A stretch of 64,000 nucleotides of DNA, from positions 12,336,663-12,400,662 of the forward strand of contig OY986964.1 of assembly GCA_963920575.1 (NCBI GenBank), in the 5' to 3' direction. Positions 1 to 11,565 of this stretch are shown one piece after another. The notes under the pieces are model-generated. The model did not search any database. It saw nothing but the letters and a program-made list of their open reading frames with translations, and was not told the DNA's origin. The translations under genes were made by a program, and so were the position numbers. This DNA comes from Narthecium ossifragum. Taxonomy: Eukaryota > Streptophyta > Magnoliopsida > Dioscoreales > Nartheciaceae. Each line of letters opens with the position of its first letter. Positions within the stretch are counted from its first letter, which is position 1.

Positions 1-427
1 CCCAAGTCTTGCTTGAGGGCGACACTGTTGTGTTCCCTCCCTTGTGAGTGTCATAGTGTAGTGTCCCTGCTAAGCTTAGTGCTCACTCCTACCCGGGCTG
101 CGTTTTGCAGGTGCTGGCGCTTGCTCTTCTTCGGTCGCCCCCTACCGGGCCGGTGTTTGGTGACGTGGCGGCGTCTGGCGATGCTTGAGAGGTGGCGATC
201 TTTACAACTTTACGCCTTTTTGTTATAGATAGTCTCCTACGGGAGTGATAAATGTATAATTTCCCTGTTTTGAGGATTTTTATCTATTCCAGTTATGTCT
301 TTGAGTTTCTGAATGATTGTATAATACAAGATGATTATGATTTGGTAGGGTAACCACTACGATTAGAAGGAAACCTCGTCAAAATTTCCACAGTAGGTTA
401 GGTTCCGCTTCGCGTCGCCCGGCCCGG

Positions 428-974
428 TTGGGCCTACGCGGGTCGGGGCGTGACAGGACCTTTGGAGAAGGTGGTAGCACTATACATGAGTTGGTGCGAA
501 CCATCAGGTGGCAAGCTAGAGAATACCTCTTACTCAATCCAGCAAGGGGGTATGTTACTAACTCAAGTCTTTGGGAGGGCACCAGGGTACAGACTGATGC
601 CTCTTTCTCTGCTAGGGGGACAAGGGTGGGATTAGGAGTAGTCTGCTATGATGGTTTGGGTTGTAAAAGATGGGAAGGTGTTTCGGCAACCACAACTGCT
701 TCTGTTACTCAAGCCGAGCTTAAAGCACTCTTGTTTGGTCTAATGGAAGCTTTTGAAGAAGGGGAGCATAGCATTCTATTGGAGTGACTCGAAACTGGTG
801 GTGGACATGGTGTTAGGAAGGATCCCACTGACTGAAGACTGCAAGTAGGTGATGCTAGAGGTATGGTGGTTTATAAGTAAGTTCCTGCGATTCTCTATTG
901 TTCACATACCACGTGAACGTAATGTAAGGGCTGATGAGTTAGCTCATCATGCACGTCTTGACTTGGGTATGTAA
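428..974 (+). pseudogene. LINE-type RNase H domain fragment, frameshifted
   Basis: A reverse-transcriptase-associated plant RNase H domain (the RVT_3 type found at the C-terminus of plant LINEs and their relics). From about 587 the reading gives QTDASFSARG (first catalytic Asp), then TQAELKALLFGLMEA (Glu). The first frame ends in a TGA at 785-787. The following frame continues WSDSKLVVDMV (Asp) and, after an in-frame TAG near 846, ends with HIPRERNVRADELAHHARL and a TAA at 972-974. A frameshift near 775-785 and the internal stop make it non-functional. No RT or endonuclease domain is visible around it, so it is a truncated relic. The upstream 1-427 shows no recognisable gene. Confidence 0.8.
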
Positions 975-1205
975 TCTGATTGTATATCAGCCTCTGGGCT
1001 GTAGCTTGGGCTTACCTAATCAAAAAAGAGTAGAAGTGAGAAGTTCACGGGCGGAGGTAGGAGAGAGAAAAATTAGTTTTTGGATGTGGGTAGCTGTTGA
1101 CGTGGTAATCTTAACGTTGATCGGTAAAGTCAAAATAGTTAAAATGTCAAAAATCAGGGATGTGTAAAGGTTCAACTCTTTAAAACTCAGTTCGAATAGA
1201 GGTGT

Positions 1206-1440
1206 TGAAGTTATGGAAAAATGGATGAGAAGTGTAAAATGGACGATGAGAAATGGTGGAAAATAGATGATGAGAAATGGTGGAAAAATGGACGACGAGA
1301 TGTCATGGAAAATGGATGATGGGAAATGAAAGATGAGAAATGGACGATGAGAAATATGGGTGATGAGAAATGAAAGATGAGAAATGGGCGATGGGAAATG
1401 AAAGATAATAAATGGACGATGAAAAATATGGGTGATGAAC
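1206..1440 (+). repeat. Degenerate GATGAGAAATGG minisatellite
   Basis: A purine-rich tandem array whose core is a roughly 12-base unit, GATGAGAAATGG, with variants such as GACGATGAGAAAT, GGTGATGAGAAAT and AAAGATGAGAAAT. Units are imperfect and partly grouped into higher-order blocks. The flank just before it (about 1107-1205) resembles the first 120 bases of the Ty3/gypsy LTR at 2742, so the array may sit in a relic LTR. Confidence 0.75.
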
Positions 1441-1924
1441 TATGTTACAATTACTCCTATTAATGATAGAACTATTCCTATGAGTGATAGAACTACTCTT
1501 ATAAATAAAAGCTTAATTGCGGAAAATTTAAAGAAAGAAAATGTTTCATTATTGAAATTTAAAAGTACATGAAGATAAATAAAGCTACATTGAAAATAAA
1601 GATAATCTTCGTGGACGTAGGCATTTGCCGAATCACATAAAATTTGGTGTTCTTTGGTTTGTCTGAAAAATGTGAAATTTATCCCAGAATAATCAATTAA
1701 ATTGCATTCGTATGAAACAAGTAACAAATTACCTTTCTTTTCCAACTGCTACTGTCTACCTGTACTTGGTTCAATGTTTCTTCTTGTGTCTTTTCTTGTG
1801 CCTGAAGAAGTACTTGGAAAAGCCGGTTGGTTTTGTATTTTTACCCTTCTTCATCTTACAAGAATTTACCTTGCTTTTTCCAGCATGCCCATTGAAACCT
1901 TGATGAGAAGCCGTATGTTGCACT

Positions 1925-2589
1925 TCACACTTTCTCACTCTTCAAACTCACCTCCTCTTTGAACACAATAGAGAGAAGGTCATTCCATTTCTCCCTATGA
2001 ATGTTATAGGAGATTTTGGAGGGTCCACATTTAGCAGGCAATGAATTCAATATAAAATGGACAAGAAATTTGACAAAAATAGTGAGTTGCATGTCACTCA
2101 TTTGAGATGCAATATCTCTCATTTCCACGAGTGCTCACGGATACTATCACTACCCGAATGCTTCATTGGTTACATATTTGACATAAGGGTGCTAGCCTTA
2201 GCCTTGCCTGAACTAATAAAATGCTCCTCGATAGCTCTCATGAATTCCCCTCAGTTGGAGCCTTGAATATTCTTAGCCGCATGAGATTGCATAAGCAATA
2301 GGCTAAATATTCTTAGCCACATCAAATTGCATAAGCAATAGGCTAAGACGGTTCGAGCGCTCCCACTTTTTGCAAGAGGCCTTTATCAGCAGTAGTGCTT
2401 TCCGCTGTAAGTGGTAAGCAGTGAAGGCTCATCCACTTGGAAACATGAGTCCAAGTCTATGCAGGCCAATGTTAACATAATACGTTCTTTCCATTCGCCA
2501 AAACTTGACCCATTCAAATAAGGACATGTGCTTGAACTATCAGCAATAGGGCAAGAAATAGCTGCAAATAAGTAAATATATACTAACAC
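1925..2589 (-). pseudogene. Ty1/copia gag fragment, decayed
   Basis: Read on the minus strand this is a broken copia-type gag polyprotein (UBN2-like family). The start reads LNGSSFGEWKERIMLTLACI, the typical N-terminal block. Near 2350 another frame gives KWERSNRLSLLLMQ. Further on come AIEEHFISSGKAKASTLM and then MEMRDIASQMSDMQLTIF followed by FLVHFILNSLPAKCGPSKIS. These blocks are in the normal gag order but lie in different frames with several stops. A decayed continuation may run left to about 1600. No protease, integrase, RT or LTR of this element was found. Confidence 0.8.
2266..2345. repeat. 40-bp tandem duplication inside the copia relic
   Basis: Two adjacent 40-base units (2266-2305 and 2306-2345) both begin AATATTCTTAGCC and end CATAAGCAATAGGCTA, with four or five differences. 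The duplication falls inside the copia gag relic and adds to its frame loss. Confidence 0.9.
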
Positions 2590-2736
2590 CAGACCATAAC
2601 AAAAAGCTTTAATGGAAGTAATCTAAGGTCCTATATGATTCAGGCATGCCAGAGGGGGTGAGGTTCTGTAACATGCAAAATGGCTTTGCCTGTTACAATG
2701 AAACTATTGAGTCATGTAATCTCGGAACATGATAAC

Positions 2737-2741
2737 ACCAC
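2737..2741. repeat. Target site duplication ACCAC, left
   Basis: The five bases ACCAC directly precede the left LTR and recur at 17345-17349 directly after the right LTR. Five bases is the usual duplication length for Ty3/gypsy integrase. Confidence 0.9.
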
Positions 2742-3990
2742 TATTAGAACAGAATTCTAACCGTTGACCGGTCAAATAGTCAAGATTAAAATCTACTCCA
2801 CACTTAAGAATCAGATGATTGTAGTTAAGTTCTACTCCTTCAAACTACGTTCGAACAGAGGTGTCAAGTTCAATGGAAATCTAGATTAGACCTAATTTAA
2901 TAATCTAATTAACAACTAATTACCTAGATTAACTTAAAATAGTCTAAATTAACCTATTGAAAGCATAAATTATCTAATATTATGAAATTAATTAAATAAA
3001 GCGTTAAAGATCATCTTAAGTTACTAAATCCAGAGAAAACATATTTAAATCTATTCATTAACTTAATCTAATCTAGAAAGTAAAAGCATCTAATATTAAA
3101 TTAACCTAAACAAATGCAGTAAAGAAATCTCTAAGAAATGAAGAAGAAAACATAACTATCTAAGCCTAGATTAGCCATCTAAAACAGTAATCTAAACTAC
3201 TTTAAGTTGAAAGGATTAACTAAGTACTGAAGAAACGATGCCATTCTATTGAATTAAATCAGTAAACATCTTGAAAGAATAGTAATGAAATCCAAGCGCA
3301 CAGGCTCTGTGTTTTTTTTGCGAGAGAGATTACACAGTGAAAGAGAAAGATATTTATACTAGAGCAGTTCAACTGCTTTCTCCAGCACGTTCTCTATCGT
3401 TTTCCATCTTTCACTCTTAATATGTCGCATGTCCCATGTTCTCCGATATTTCCTCGTTTCTTCATTCCATGCTTTGGTCGATGATAGTTGCGTCTGGGCG
3501 ATAAGCTTCTAGCCGATGACAGTTGCGTCTGGATGATAAGCTTCTGGCTGATGACGGTTGCGTCGGATCGGTGAGCTTGTGTATGTTGTAACGTCGTCCT
3601 TCTTGATTGGTGTTTTCTTCTAGTCCGTCTCTTCATCGTCCAAAGTTGATAACTTACTGTCTTTGAATGAACTAAGTCTTTGGCCGATAACCTGTCATTA
3701 CTTTTGGCCGATAATCTTCTTGTGTAAAGAAGATCATCGTTCTTAGTTGACAATATCATCATTTTTAGATCGTTATCGCTCTTGACTGATGGTTTCTTTA
3801 TGTAGAAACAATCATCATTCTTGATTGATGATTTTTCTCTTTTGGCGATGATCTTAATTGAAGATTTCATTCTTTGGACGATGATCTTATCTTTGAACTA
3901 TATCGTCCAATTGGCTTTGAAAGTCTGTCGACCATATTTATTATGCTGACATGTTAATCATTGATTGGTTAGCCATTATATTGGCTAACA
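2742..3990 (-). repeat. 3' LTR of the Tat element
   Basis: 1249 bases, nearly collinear with 16065-17344. On the plus strand it starts TATTAGAACAG, where the other LTR has TGTTAAAACAG, and it ends GGCTAACA. The canonical terminal TG of the TG...CA pair is therefore mutated to TA here. It lacks a 17-base duplication and a short insertion present in the other LTR. An open frame of about 158 codons in it is a product of the repetitive GATGA-rich U3. Confidence 0.93.
3476..3570. repeat. 35-bp tandem repeat in the 3' LTR U3
   Basis: Counterpart of the array at 16831-16925, with units starting at 3476, 3511 and 3546 and a few substitutions. Confidence 0.85.
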
Positions 3991-4004
3991 TTTTGCCCCC
4001 CATG
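3991..4004 (-). promoter_or_regulatory. Polypurine tract
   Basis: On the minus strand CATGGGGGGCAAAA directly abuts the 3' LTR. This is the expected place and composition for the plus-strand primer of a retroelement read on the minus strand. Confidence 0.75.
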
Positions 4005-4476
4005 CGGTAATCGAGGAGTTTGAATTTATGACGAGATGACCGCATCTGATGCGATTTGACAGCTTGCTTGTTAACCACTAAAGGCTAATCATGATCATTC
4101 TCTGGGAAACAGAATCGCCATTCCGTTCTCCTCCTCTATCCATATCTTTTGATATTCCGCATTTAATGCGCCTTCCTTATCTGACATGCATACCCTTTTA
4201 GCCATACTTCTTTGGCGTGAAAGAACGTTATTGGTTCTTCCTTCCTCAGTTAGGGCTTTAGCGTTATTTCTTCTCTCACAGTCGCGACGCTTAGGCTTTT
4301 TCTTCCTCCTGTAAGTTCTGAGTCATTGAAGAGGTCTTCTTCTTCTTCTTCTTCTCCGTCAAGCCTTCTGTTCGCCACCATGGTTCGTGAACTCAAATCT
4401 GGTGAGGATGTGCATAAGGAGGCTTGCAAAGCCTATGCAGAATTGAATGAGATTTTGAGATCAGATGAAGCAAGAG

Positions 4477-4911
4477 TGTAACGCCCCAGCCCGCGGGCCG
4501 AGTCCAAGGCAAGCACGCTTAACGTTGGAGTTTTCTGACGGATCACTGCCAGCACGGCTTTAAAACGCGTTGTGTCTATTAAGGGCTTACTATATACTTA
4601 TATCGAACCCCGGACCATACTGGCATTGTGGGATTGCTTACCCGGCTACTCGACTCAGCCTCGCCCTCCAGACGCTAGGTCACCCATCCCGGGACCGCTC
4701 CAAGGCAATCACGCTTAACCTTGGGGTTTTCTGACGGATCACTGCCAGCACGGCTTTAAAACGCGTTGTGTCTATTAAGGGCTTACTATATACTTATATC
4801 GAACCCCGGACCACACCGAGGCATTGTGGGATTGCTTACCCGGCTACCCGACTCAGCCTCGCCCTCCAGACGCAGGCATCTTGTCCCACGGTAGACCCAG
4901 CGGGCCTTACA
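4477..4911. mobile_element. Solo-LTR-like insertion splitting the antisense gene
   Basis: 435 bases with TGTAA...TTACA ends, flanked by the same 5 bp AAGAG (4472-4476 and 4912-4916). It begins TGTAACGCCCC, a common plant LTR start, and has no coding potential. Internally it holds a 196-base tandem duplication (4503-4698 and 4699-about 4883). The frame of the antisense gene matches on the two sides once the insertion and one AAGAG are set aside, so the gene was open when it landed. Confidence 0.8.
4503..4883. repeat. 196-bp tandem duplication within the solo LTR
   Basis: Two copies both run from TCCAAGGCAA through CTGACGGATCACTGCCAGCA and TTTAAAACGCGTTGTGTCTA to CGCCCTCCAGACGC, with few differences. 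They diverge after that point. Confidence 0.9.
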
Positions 4912-7900
4912 AAGAGGGACATATCTGGTCAGGACGGGAGATTCTTCTTCCAGGTTCTTTTCTTTGGGTCCTTGCTTTATTTCTGATCTTTTACCCTCTT
5001 TGTCCTCCGATCTCAAAGTTATTGTTCATAACTTTCCGCTTTCCGGCGATCTTCCCTTATCACAAGAACTTAATCTTTCAACCCTTTCTTCCAAAAATCC
5101 TATTACGCCATGGCCTTTGACCGATGACAAGTTCATCAAGTGGCATAGTAGAATGGTCAATCATTTAGATTCTAAGATGATTTTTTCTGATATTGATATT
5201 TTGGATTTCTTGGATTTGAGCACTAGGGTTCCTGCTCAAGAGCCCAACTTACTTCTGTCGTCGTTTCTTTTTTGGTCGACAGAGTATAATAACTTTGTTT
5301 TTCCTTGTGCCACTCTTTCCATTACCCTTCTAGACATCGTTCTTTTGACCGGTCTTTCTCCTATCGGCGATCTTGTATCGACCAATATGGAGCTTTCTTC
5401 TATGAAAACGGTTTTTGATTCTGATAAAAACAATGGTGTTTTTATCAATGCCTATGCCAAACTTGAAGAGACCGATGAGCCACCAAATGCTAGAGAACGA
5501 TTAGCGTTCATTTATTAATGGCTTTGTAAATTCGTTCTGTCTCCCTGCTAAGAGACCGGTTAGGGGCTATATCGGTCTCGCCAAAGCTATCGCTTCTGGA
5601 AAGCAAGTTTTGTCTCTTTCCACTTTTATTCTCTCAGCCATATATAGAGGCAGACCTTAATTACTCTTGAGCAATTGAGAGATGGTGGAAGCATTACTGG
5701 TTTAGGCCCTCTTTGGATCGTCCAATTATGGCTTAGAGCCTATTTTCTTGGACTCCATTTACCTCCTTCTTCTTCATCGGCCAGAACTCAAGGCCATTTG
5801 TATCTTTCTTCGTCGTTCATTCCCAAATCCCTTCAACATACTTTTGATTATTTTTATACCTTATCCAATTTTTCTTCCTATCGTCCGTTCAACCATAATT
5901 CTCACCCAACTACTATTCGTCCACTCCTCGATCTGTTGGCCAATTTGGACGATGAGGATAAAATATTGGCGTGGGCCCGTTTCTTGGTCGACCGAGATCT
6001 TCATTTTGACATGTCGTGGGGTAAGGCCAACAACAAGTGCGGAGTGGAAGTCTATGCTCTGAACTTTGTCTCACGCCAGTTTGGACTAAAGCAAGCATGA
6101 CCAGTTCCTCCCTACTTTAGCTATAACATAATAGCTAAAGGTCGATGTGTCTTTCACAACATCGATAGGGTAATTACTCTGGAGAAGAGAGACATAGCGC
6201 TTTGTAAGCGTTTTAAGCTTACACATTTTGAACCAATGGCCGACGTCGACACTATTATCGCCGATGTCTGGAGTTCGGCCATCAAGGAGCGTCTCTTCTC
6301 TCAAGACAAAAATGTTGTCTTCAACAATTTTGTTCCTCCCAAGAAGTTGGGGCGTAAGAAGGACGTTCTGGAACATGTTGAGGCAGATGATAGACCTCAG
6401 AAGAAAAGGAAAGATGCTGCTTCCACTGGAAAGGGTGGAGAATCGCCCAAAAAGAAACGTGGGAAGTCTACTGAAGAGACTTCGTCTTGTAAGAAGAAAA
6501 GGGTATCAACTGGTGAATCCAGGATATCTCCATTGGCCGAGAGGCCTTTGGTCGAGGAGACAGTGGCCGAGGAAGCAGTGGTCGAGGAACCTGAGAAACA
6601 AACTCGCTCATCCTCAGCAGTAGGAGAGGATGCAGGCTCGCCAGACAGTAGGCAATACGTCCATTTTGCTTCTGCTTCCAAGTAAGTATTATTGTTCACT
6701 ATCTTATATTTCTCCATCTTTAGATTTCGAACTCACTCTTCCTTGCTTTCCAGAGAAAGATCATACTCTTCTACCCCTTCCCACCTTTTATTTCTTTCTG
6801 GTTCTCCCTCCAACTTGGGCGAGGAGGCTTCTTGTGAAGAAATCAAGAAAGACCTTGTCGCTGTCCCCAGTCAGGTTGAACCCTTGACAGAACAAGTATG
6901 AGTTAACTCTTGGATAAAAAAAAATTGTGTTCACCCATAGATTAAAACATTTAATCATTGTCTTTCTCAATGTTTTGTTTTATCGATCTTTTATCGTTTC
7001 TATGTCAACAACCTTCTAATAAGGAAAACATCATTATTTCATCGTCTGAAGAAGAAAGACGAGATGATGTTACCGTCGAAGATCTTTTCGACGTTCTCAA
7101 CTTTACTCCATCCATACCAGGTTTGTCACCTACTAGTCAGATGCTTGTTTATGGTCCATATAACCTTTTGAGGGACCTTGGTGATATTCAACTATCATCT
7201 GAAACAGCTCTTCCTGGTGTGTCGACCTTACAACCCTTGGTCGAGACATCACCTGTTCCGGAGCTATCGGCTAGTGATGCTCAGCACAATGTCGATATGC
7301 CCCCCAGTACTTCAACAGCAGACATTCCTGTCACCACGCCTACTACATTTCCGACAACATCGCCAAGGATAATGGGCGAGAGCGCTTTAGTAGTTTTGCC
7401 TACTACGGTTGCGCCGACATCGGTCAACATCCCCCAAGCTGGTCCATCCACTTTTGCTTCAGATGAGATATGAATTTACTCTTAGTTATTCAAATTTATA
7501 TTTATGATCGCTATCGATCATGACCTTTAATCATTCTTAAATTTAGGACGATATGGTTGACTTGGTCAACTACGCCCATTCGCTTAATGAATCATGGCGA
7601 GCTCAACTCTCAGACAAGCGAATAGCTCCTGATCCTGCATCTATCCAACAAGGTCGACATCATGATATCAGACGGGCCTTGGCTGACTGCATGATCATTT
7701 TGGACAAGTCACCAGAAGAAGACCTTTCAGCATCAGATTATGACACTCTTGAGAGATCGACAGCTATATTCTTGACGATTGACCCTGAAGTGTTAGGTCT
7801 GTCAGCCCAGGAAGTAGATGATATCCAAAGCATAAAGCTGACGATTGAAAGCTTGGATGCGGAAAGGAAGAATTTAGCAAATGAGCTTGTCCTTGATGGA

Positions 7901-8364
7901 GAACGCCGAGAACGACGAGCACTCTTAAAAAGCAAGATCGACAGTAGTATGAATAAGCTGTCGACGAACTTGGATGCCATCGGCGAGAGAGAATCAGATA
8001 TTTCCAGAGTCGATGCTCAATTCAAAGAGCTAGAAGCACAAATTCTTCAGCTCAAGACTCAAAGGAATTATCTCGTCAAAGAGAGTAGGCAAATAGGTCA
8101 AGAGAGCAGTAAAGATATGGAAGAGTACAATGCCCTTGAAGCCGATTCTTCCAAAGATCTCCAGATTGAGATCAACGTTGAGTTGGTCAAAAACAAACAT
8201 CGGCGTAAAGTAGTCATAGAAAAAATTGCTCATATCTTTCAACAACTCTCCCTAAGGAGATAATTTGTAAATGTTGAATTGTTGGCCGATCATTTCGTAA
8301 TGAACAAATATTTTGTTAATTGCTATCGCCCATTCTTAGGACGTTTTTCTTCTAAGCTTTTGTT

Positions 8365-9480
8365 TTACATTGATGGATAATATTTTTTAAGGTATCGACC
8401 ATTTATCATTAATCGATGCAACCCACCATCAATAGTCCTTAGTTGATATGACCCACTTGGCAACACCTGATCGACCAAATATGGTCCTTCCCAATTCTGC
8501 GATCATTTTCTGTACTTAGGGTCATTCCGATCTATAGGTAAGATCGTTTTCCACACTAAGTCTCCCTCTTGAAAGCCTTTTGATACTACTCTCTTATTAT
8601 AGATATCGGCCACCTTCAACTTTTGTGCCTCTATGTTTTCTAAGGCAATAGCTCGTTGTCCATCGAGCTCCAAAAGATTGTACATTAATGCCTCTTCATA
8701 TTCTTCACTAGTTGAGCGATCTTGTTCTAAAACTCTGAGCGATAGAGCATTTATCTCAGCGGGTAGAACCGCCTCTTGACCATATACCAATTGGTAATAC
8801 ATAACCTTAGTGCTAGACTTAGGTGTAGTTCTATGTGCCCATAACACTCTAAGTAACCCTTCATGCCATTGCCTTGGGTTATCGTCCATCATCTTTCTTA
8901 TGATTGACTTGATGATTTTATTAGACGCTTCAGCTTGTCCATTAGATTGGGCATAAGAAGGTGTAGAATTGGCCATATTAATTTTATACTCAGTCAAAAA
9001 ATTCTTTACCTTAAAACTAACAAACATTGTCCCTTGATCGGACACAATTGTTTGTGGGATGCCAAATCTACATATGATATTCTCCCATATGAAGTTTATC
9101 ACTTGATCATCAGAAACTGTTTTTAATGGGATAGCCTCTACCCATTTGGTAAAATAGTTTGTCGCCACAATAACAAATTTGTGCAACATGGACAATGGAG
9201 GATATATCTTTCCTATAATATCTATCACCCAACATCTGAATGGCCATGGCTTTACAATGATCGATAACTCACTCGCTGGTGCTCACTGTAATGGGTCATG
9301 CCTTTGGCATGATTCACATCCTTTTGCATACATGGCACATTCCTCCCCCATGCACGGCCAATAAAAGCCACTACTGCATTATTAGCCAGCGTATTTTTAT
9401 GCCAGATTGATGTGCCCCACATACACCATTATGTATCTCAGTCATTGTCAATTTAGCTTCATCAGGACTTAAACATCGCA
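8365..9480 (-). pseudogene. int: Integrase of the Tat element
   Basis: From right to left (5' to 3'): an N-terminal zinc-binding region spread over broken frames (HNGVCGAHQSG near 9430, then CESCQRHDP near 9310); the core domain from 9228 with IDIIGK (first Asp), IVSDQGTMF (second Asp) and SNGQAEASNK (Glu); and a C-terminal part with EGDLVWK. An in-frame TGA follows DPKYRK near 8503, but the same frame continues NWEGPYLVDQV to a TAA at 8365-8367, the GPY/F module. All three core acids are present; stops make this copy non-functional. Confidence 0.9.
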
Positions 9481-9816
9481 ATAAAATCCCATCCGGTCGA
9501 CGTTTATATAAAACATCGTTTTGTAGAAAATATGTATCGCCTTAAGACAGATTTTCCTATCGACCTTAAGCGATGGATTTTGCAAAAAAGCGACGATTGG
9601 GGTACGCCAATCTTGTTGGCCATCGATTTGATCTATCTCAATTGAGTGACGAGGTCGCTCTAGGTCAGACTGTATCGTGCCATAACTAAAATCGGCCATG
9701 CCCCCCAAGTGTTTTAACACTTTATAATCATATGTTATTTGGGCGAGGGTATTAGTTTCATCGTTCTGTAACCTTGGAACAAAAGGTAACTCAAAATCGT
9801 TAAAGCGATTTAATAA
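9469..9816 (-). pseudogene. Linker between second RNase H and integrase
   Basis: An 83-codon frame (9469-9720) contains DWRTPIVAFLQNP and a Cys block at its end. It matches in position the pol linker between RNase H and integrase of Tat elements. It is separated from both neighbours by stops. Confidence 0.5.
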
Positions 9817-10233
9817 CTATAGAGTGATTTGATGAAATGGAATTAATATGTCGCTCTGGCACTTATAATGTCCAAGTAGATGATTTATCACCAATTGTGA
9901 ATCACCTTTAATTCGCATATTGGACACTCCTAAATCCAATAAAATTTCGAGACCGATGATTAACACTTCATACTCAGCCTGATTATTGGTGCATAACTGT
10001 GATAGTGTATACGCAAATTTATACTTGCGGCCAATGGGCGATAACATCGTAATCCCAAGGCCTGCTCCATTGACAGTTTTAGAACCATCAAAGTACATCG
10101 CCCATGGAATGAGGGATATAATGTTGATCTCTCGCTCTAATTCCTTTAGTATATCTACACAAGCATAATCTGCTAAAAAAATCGGCCAATACTTGGCCTT
10201 TAACAGCCTTTTGGGAGACAAATTTAATGTCAA
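9817..10233 (-). pseudogene. Second (archaeal-type) RNase H of the Tat lineage
   Basis: A second RNase H domain downstream of the RT-linked one. It shows WAMYFDGSKTVNGAGLGI (Asp), CTNNQAEYEVLIIGLEILLD (Glu) and MRIKGDSQLVINHLLG (Asp), so the catalytic acids are kept. An additional archaeal-type RNase H at this place is diagnostic for Tat elements. The frame is separated from RT by stops near 10233-10256 and from integrase by the decayed 9481-9816 stretch. Confidence 0.88.
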
Positions 10234-10255
10234 ACTCAGCTAAAGTTAGCACCCA

Positions 10256-11565
10256 TTAACCAATATGCTGATGTAAAATTGGTCGAGAAAACAAGAATTT
10301 CATTACATTATATTTAGAAATCAAGTAAACAGTTACAGGCTTTAAATAAGCTCTTAACTTGGAACACATAAAATACAAAGCCAAATATAATTTTTCTATG
10401 GCCGAGTACTTTTGCTCATAAGGTAGTAACTGCCTACTTAAATAGTACACTGCTCTCTCAACTCCATCTTTTCCATCTTGCGCCAAGAGACCTCCTATCG
10501 ATCGGTCTGTTGCAGCGATGTAAAGTTTCATGGGATCCTTCAATCGTGGCGACGCCATAACTGGTGGCGTTGCTAAATACTTCTTCAAGAATTCAAATGC
10601 TTGTTGATGTCGCTCTTCCCAGACGAAGTCATCTTCACTCTTTAGTCGTAAGAGCGATGAGAATTCTTGAGTCAACCTGCAATGATAGACTTTGATTTAT
10701 TTTGGTCAAGTTCTATTCCTCGCTGATGGATGAGAAAACCAAGAAAGTTTCCTGCTTGCACCCCAAATGCACATTTTAAGGGATTTAATTTCAAATTATA
10801 TCCTCTCATTCGCTCAAAAGCTTTGATTAACTGAGAAAAGTGATCGGCCATAACTAGTGATTTTACCACAATATCATCAAAATAAACTTCTATAAAACGG
10901 CCGATCATGTCATGAAAAATCAAGTTCATCGCTCGCTGATAAGTAGCACCAGCATTCTTTAAACCAAAGGGTATAACAACCCATTCATAACTACCAAGCG
11001 ATCCTGGACATCTAAAGGCCGTTTTATGAACATTGTTCTCGGCGATATAGATTTGGTTATACCCCGAATACCCATTCATAAACGAGTATATTTCATGTCC
11101 AGCAGTTGAATCAACCAAATTCTCGACCGATGGCATAGGATACTCATCCTTGGGTGTTGCCAAATTTAAGTTTCTAAAGTCTATACAGACTCTAAGTTTG
11201 CCATTTTTCTTCTTAACTGGCACTATGTTTGAAAGCCATTCTACATATCTGGTCATTCTAATAAAATTGGCTCTTAACAATCGTTCAATTTCTTTCTTTA
11301 CTTCTGGGATTATATTAGGAGCAAAACGCCTTGGCGCTTGCTTGTATGGCTGAAAGTTTGGTCGAGTAGGAAGTTCATGCTCGACGATGGTTCTATCTAG
11401 GCCATGCATTTCCTTATAATCCCATGCAAAACAATCCTTATATGAACGTAAAATGGCGATGAGTTCGTACCTTACATCTTGGTCGACAAGCTTGCTGATG
11501 AAGGTTGGGCGATGTTCCTTGCCGTCGCCAAGGTCGATTTCTTCCAGTGGGTCCTGAGCTTGCAT
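10256..11565 (-). pseudogene. pol: Reverse transcriptase and RNase H, with a deletion in the connection
   Basis: 10672-11565 encodes the RT fingers and palm: KLRVCIDFRNLNLATPKDEY, then FGLKNAGATYQRAMN, then the active site EVYFDDIVVKS (YFDD, a YxDD variant), then LKCAFGV. It ends in a TGA. The next frame (10256-10675) resumes at LTQEFSSLLRLK and FVWEERHQQAFEFLKKYL, followed by the RT-linked RNase H block AVYYLSRQLLPYEQKYSAIE. The usual segment of about 25-30 residues between the palm end and the resumption is missing, so a small deletion removed the thumb/connection start as well as shifting the frame. Confidence 0.9.

Larger units (their letters stand above)
4380..8263 (+). pseudogene. Antisense PMD/coiled-coil gene inside the retrotransposon
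   Basis: A gene on the plus strand, opposite to gag-pol, between integrase and the 3' LTR. The ATG at 4380 sits in a GCCACCATGG context. After a solo-LTR-like insertion (4477-4911) the same frame continues into a plant mobile domain (PMD): FLFWSTEYNNFVFPCATLSI then LLDIVLLTGLSPIGD. Further PMD blocks follow at 5675-6100, then a basic KKKRGK-rich tract at 6400-6520. Segments with GTAAGT/GTATGAG donors and TTTAG acceptors near 6683-6721, 6895 and 7470-7545 look like introns in this orientation. 7553-8263 encodes a long coiled coil. TAA at 5516, TGA at 6098 and frameshifts near 5530-5660 show decay. It converges on integrase with about 100 bp between their ends. Confidence 0.82.

Noticed and set aside
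1206..1440. CRISPR-like array
   Set aside because: Units are contiguous and variable with no spacers, and the DNA is plant nuclear.
3394..3870. Open frame of 158 codons in the 3' LTR (and its counterparts at 16719-17224)
   Set aside because: It comes from the repetitive GATGA/GGCCGAT U3, is Lys/Arg/Ser-rich without a domain, and is broken differently in the two LTRs.
8503..9228. Apparent loss of the first catalytic Asp of integrase (ATNYFTKW instead of ATDYFTKW)
   Set aside because: The catalytic Asp corresponds to IDIIGK further upstream, which is present; the changed residue is not part of the DDE triad.
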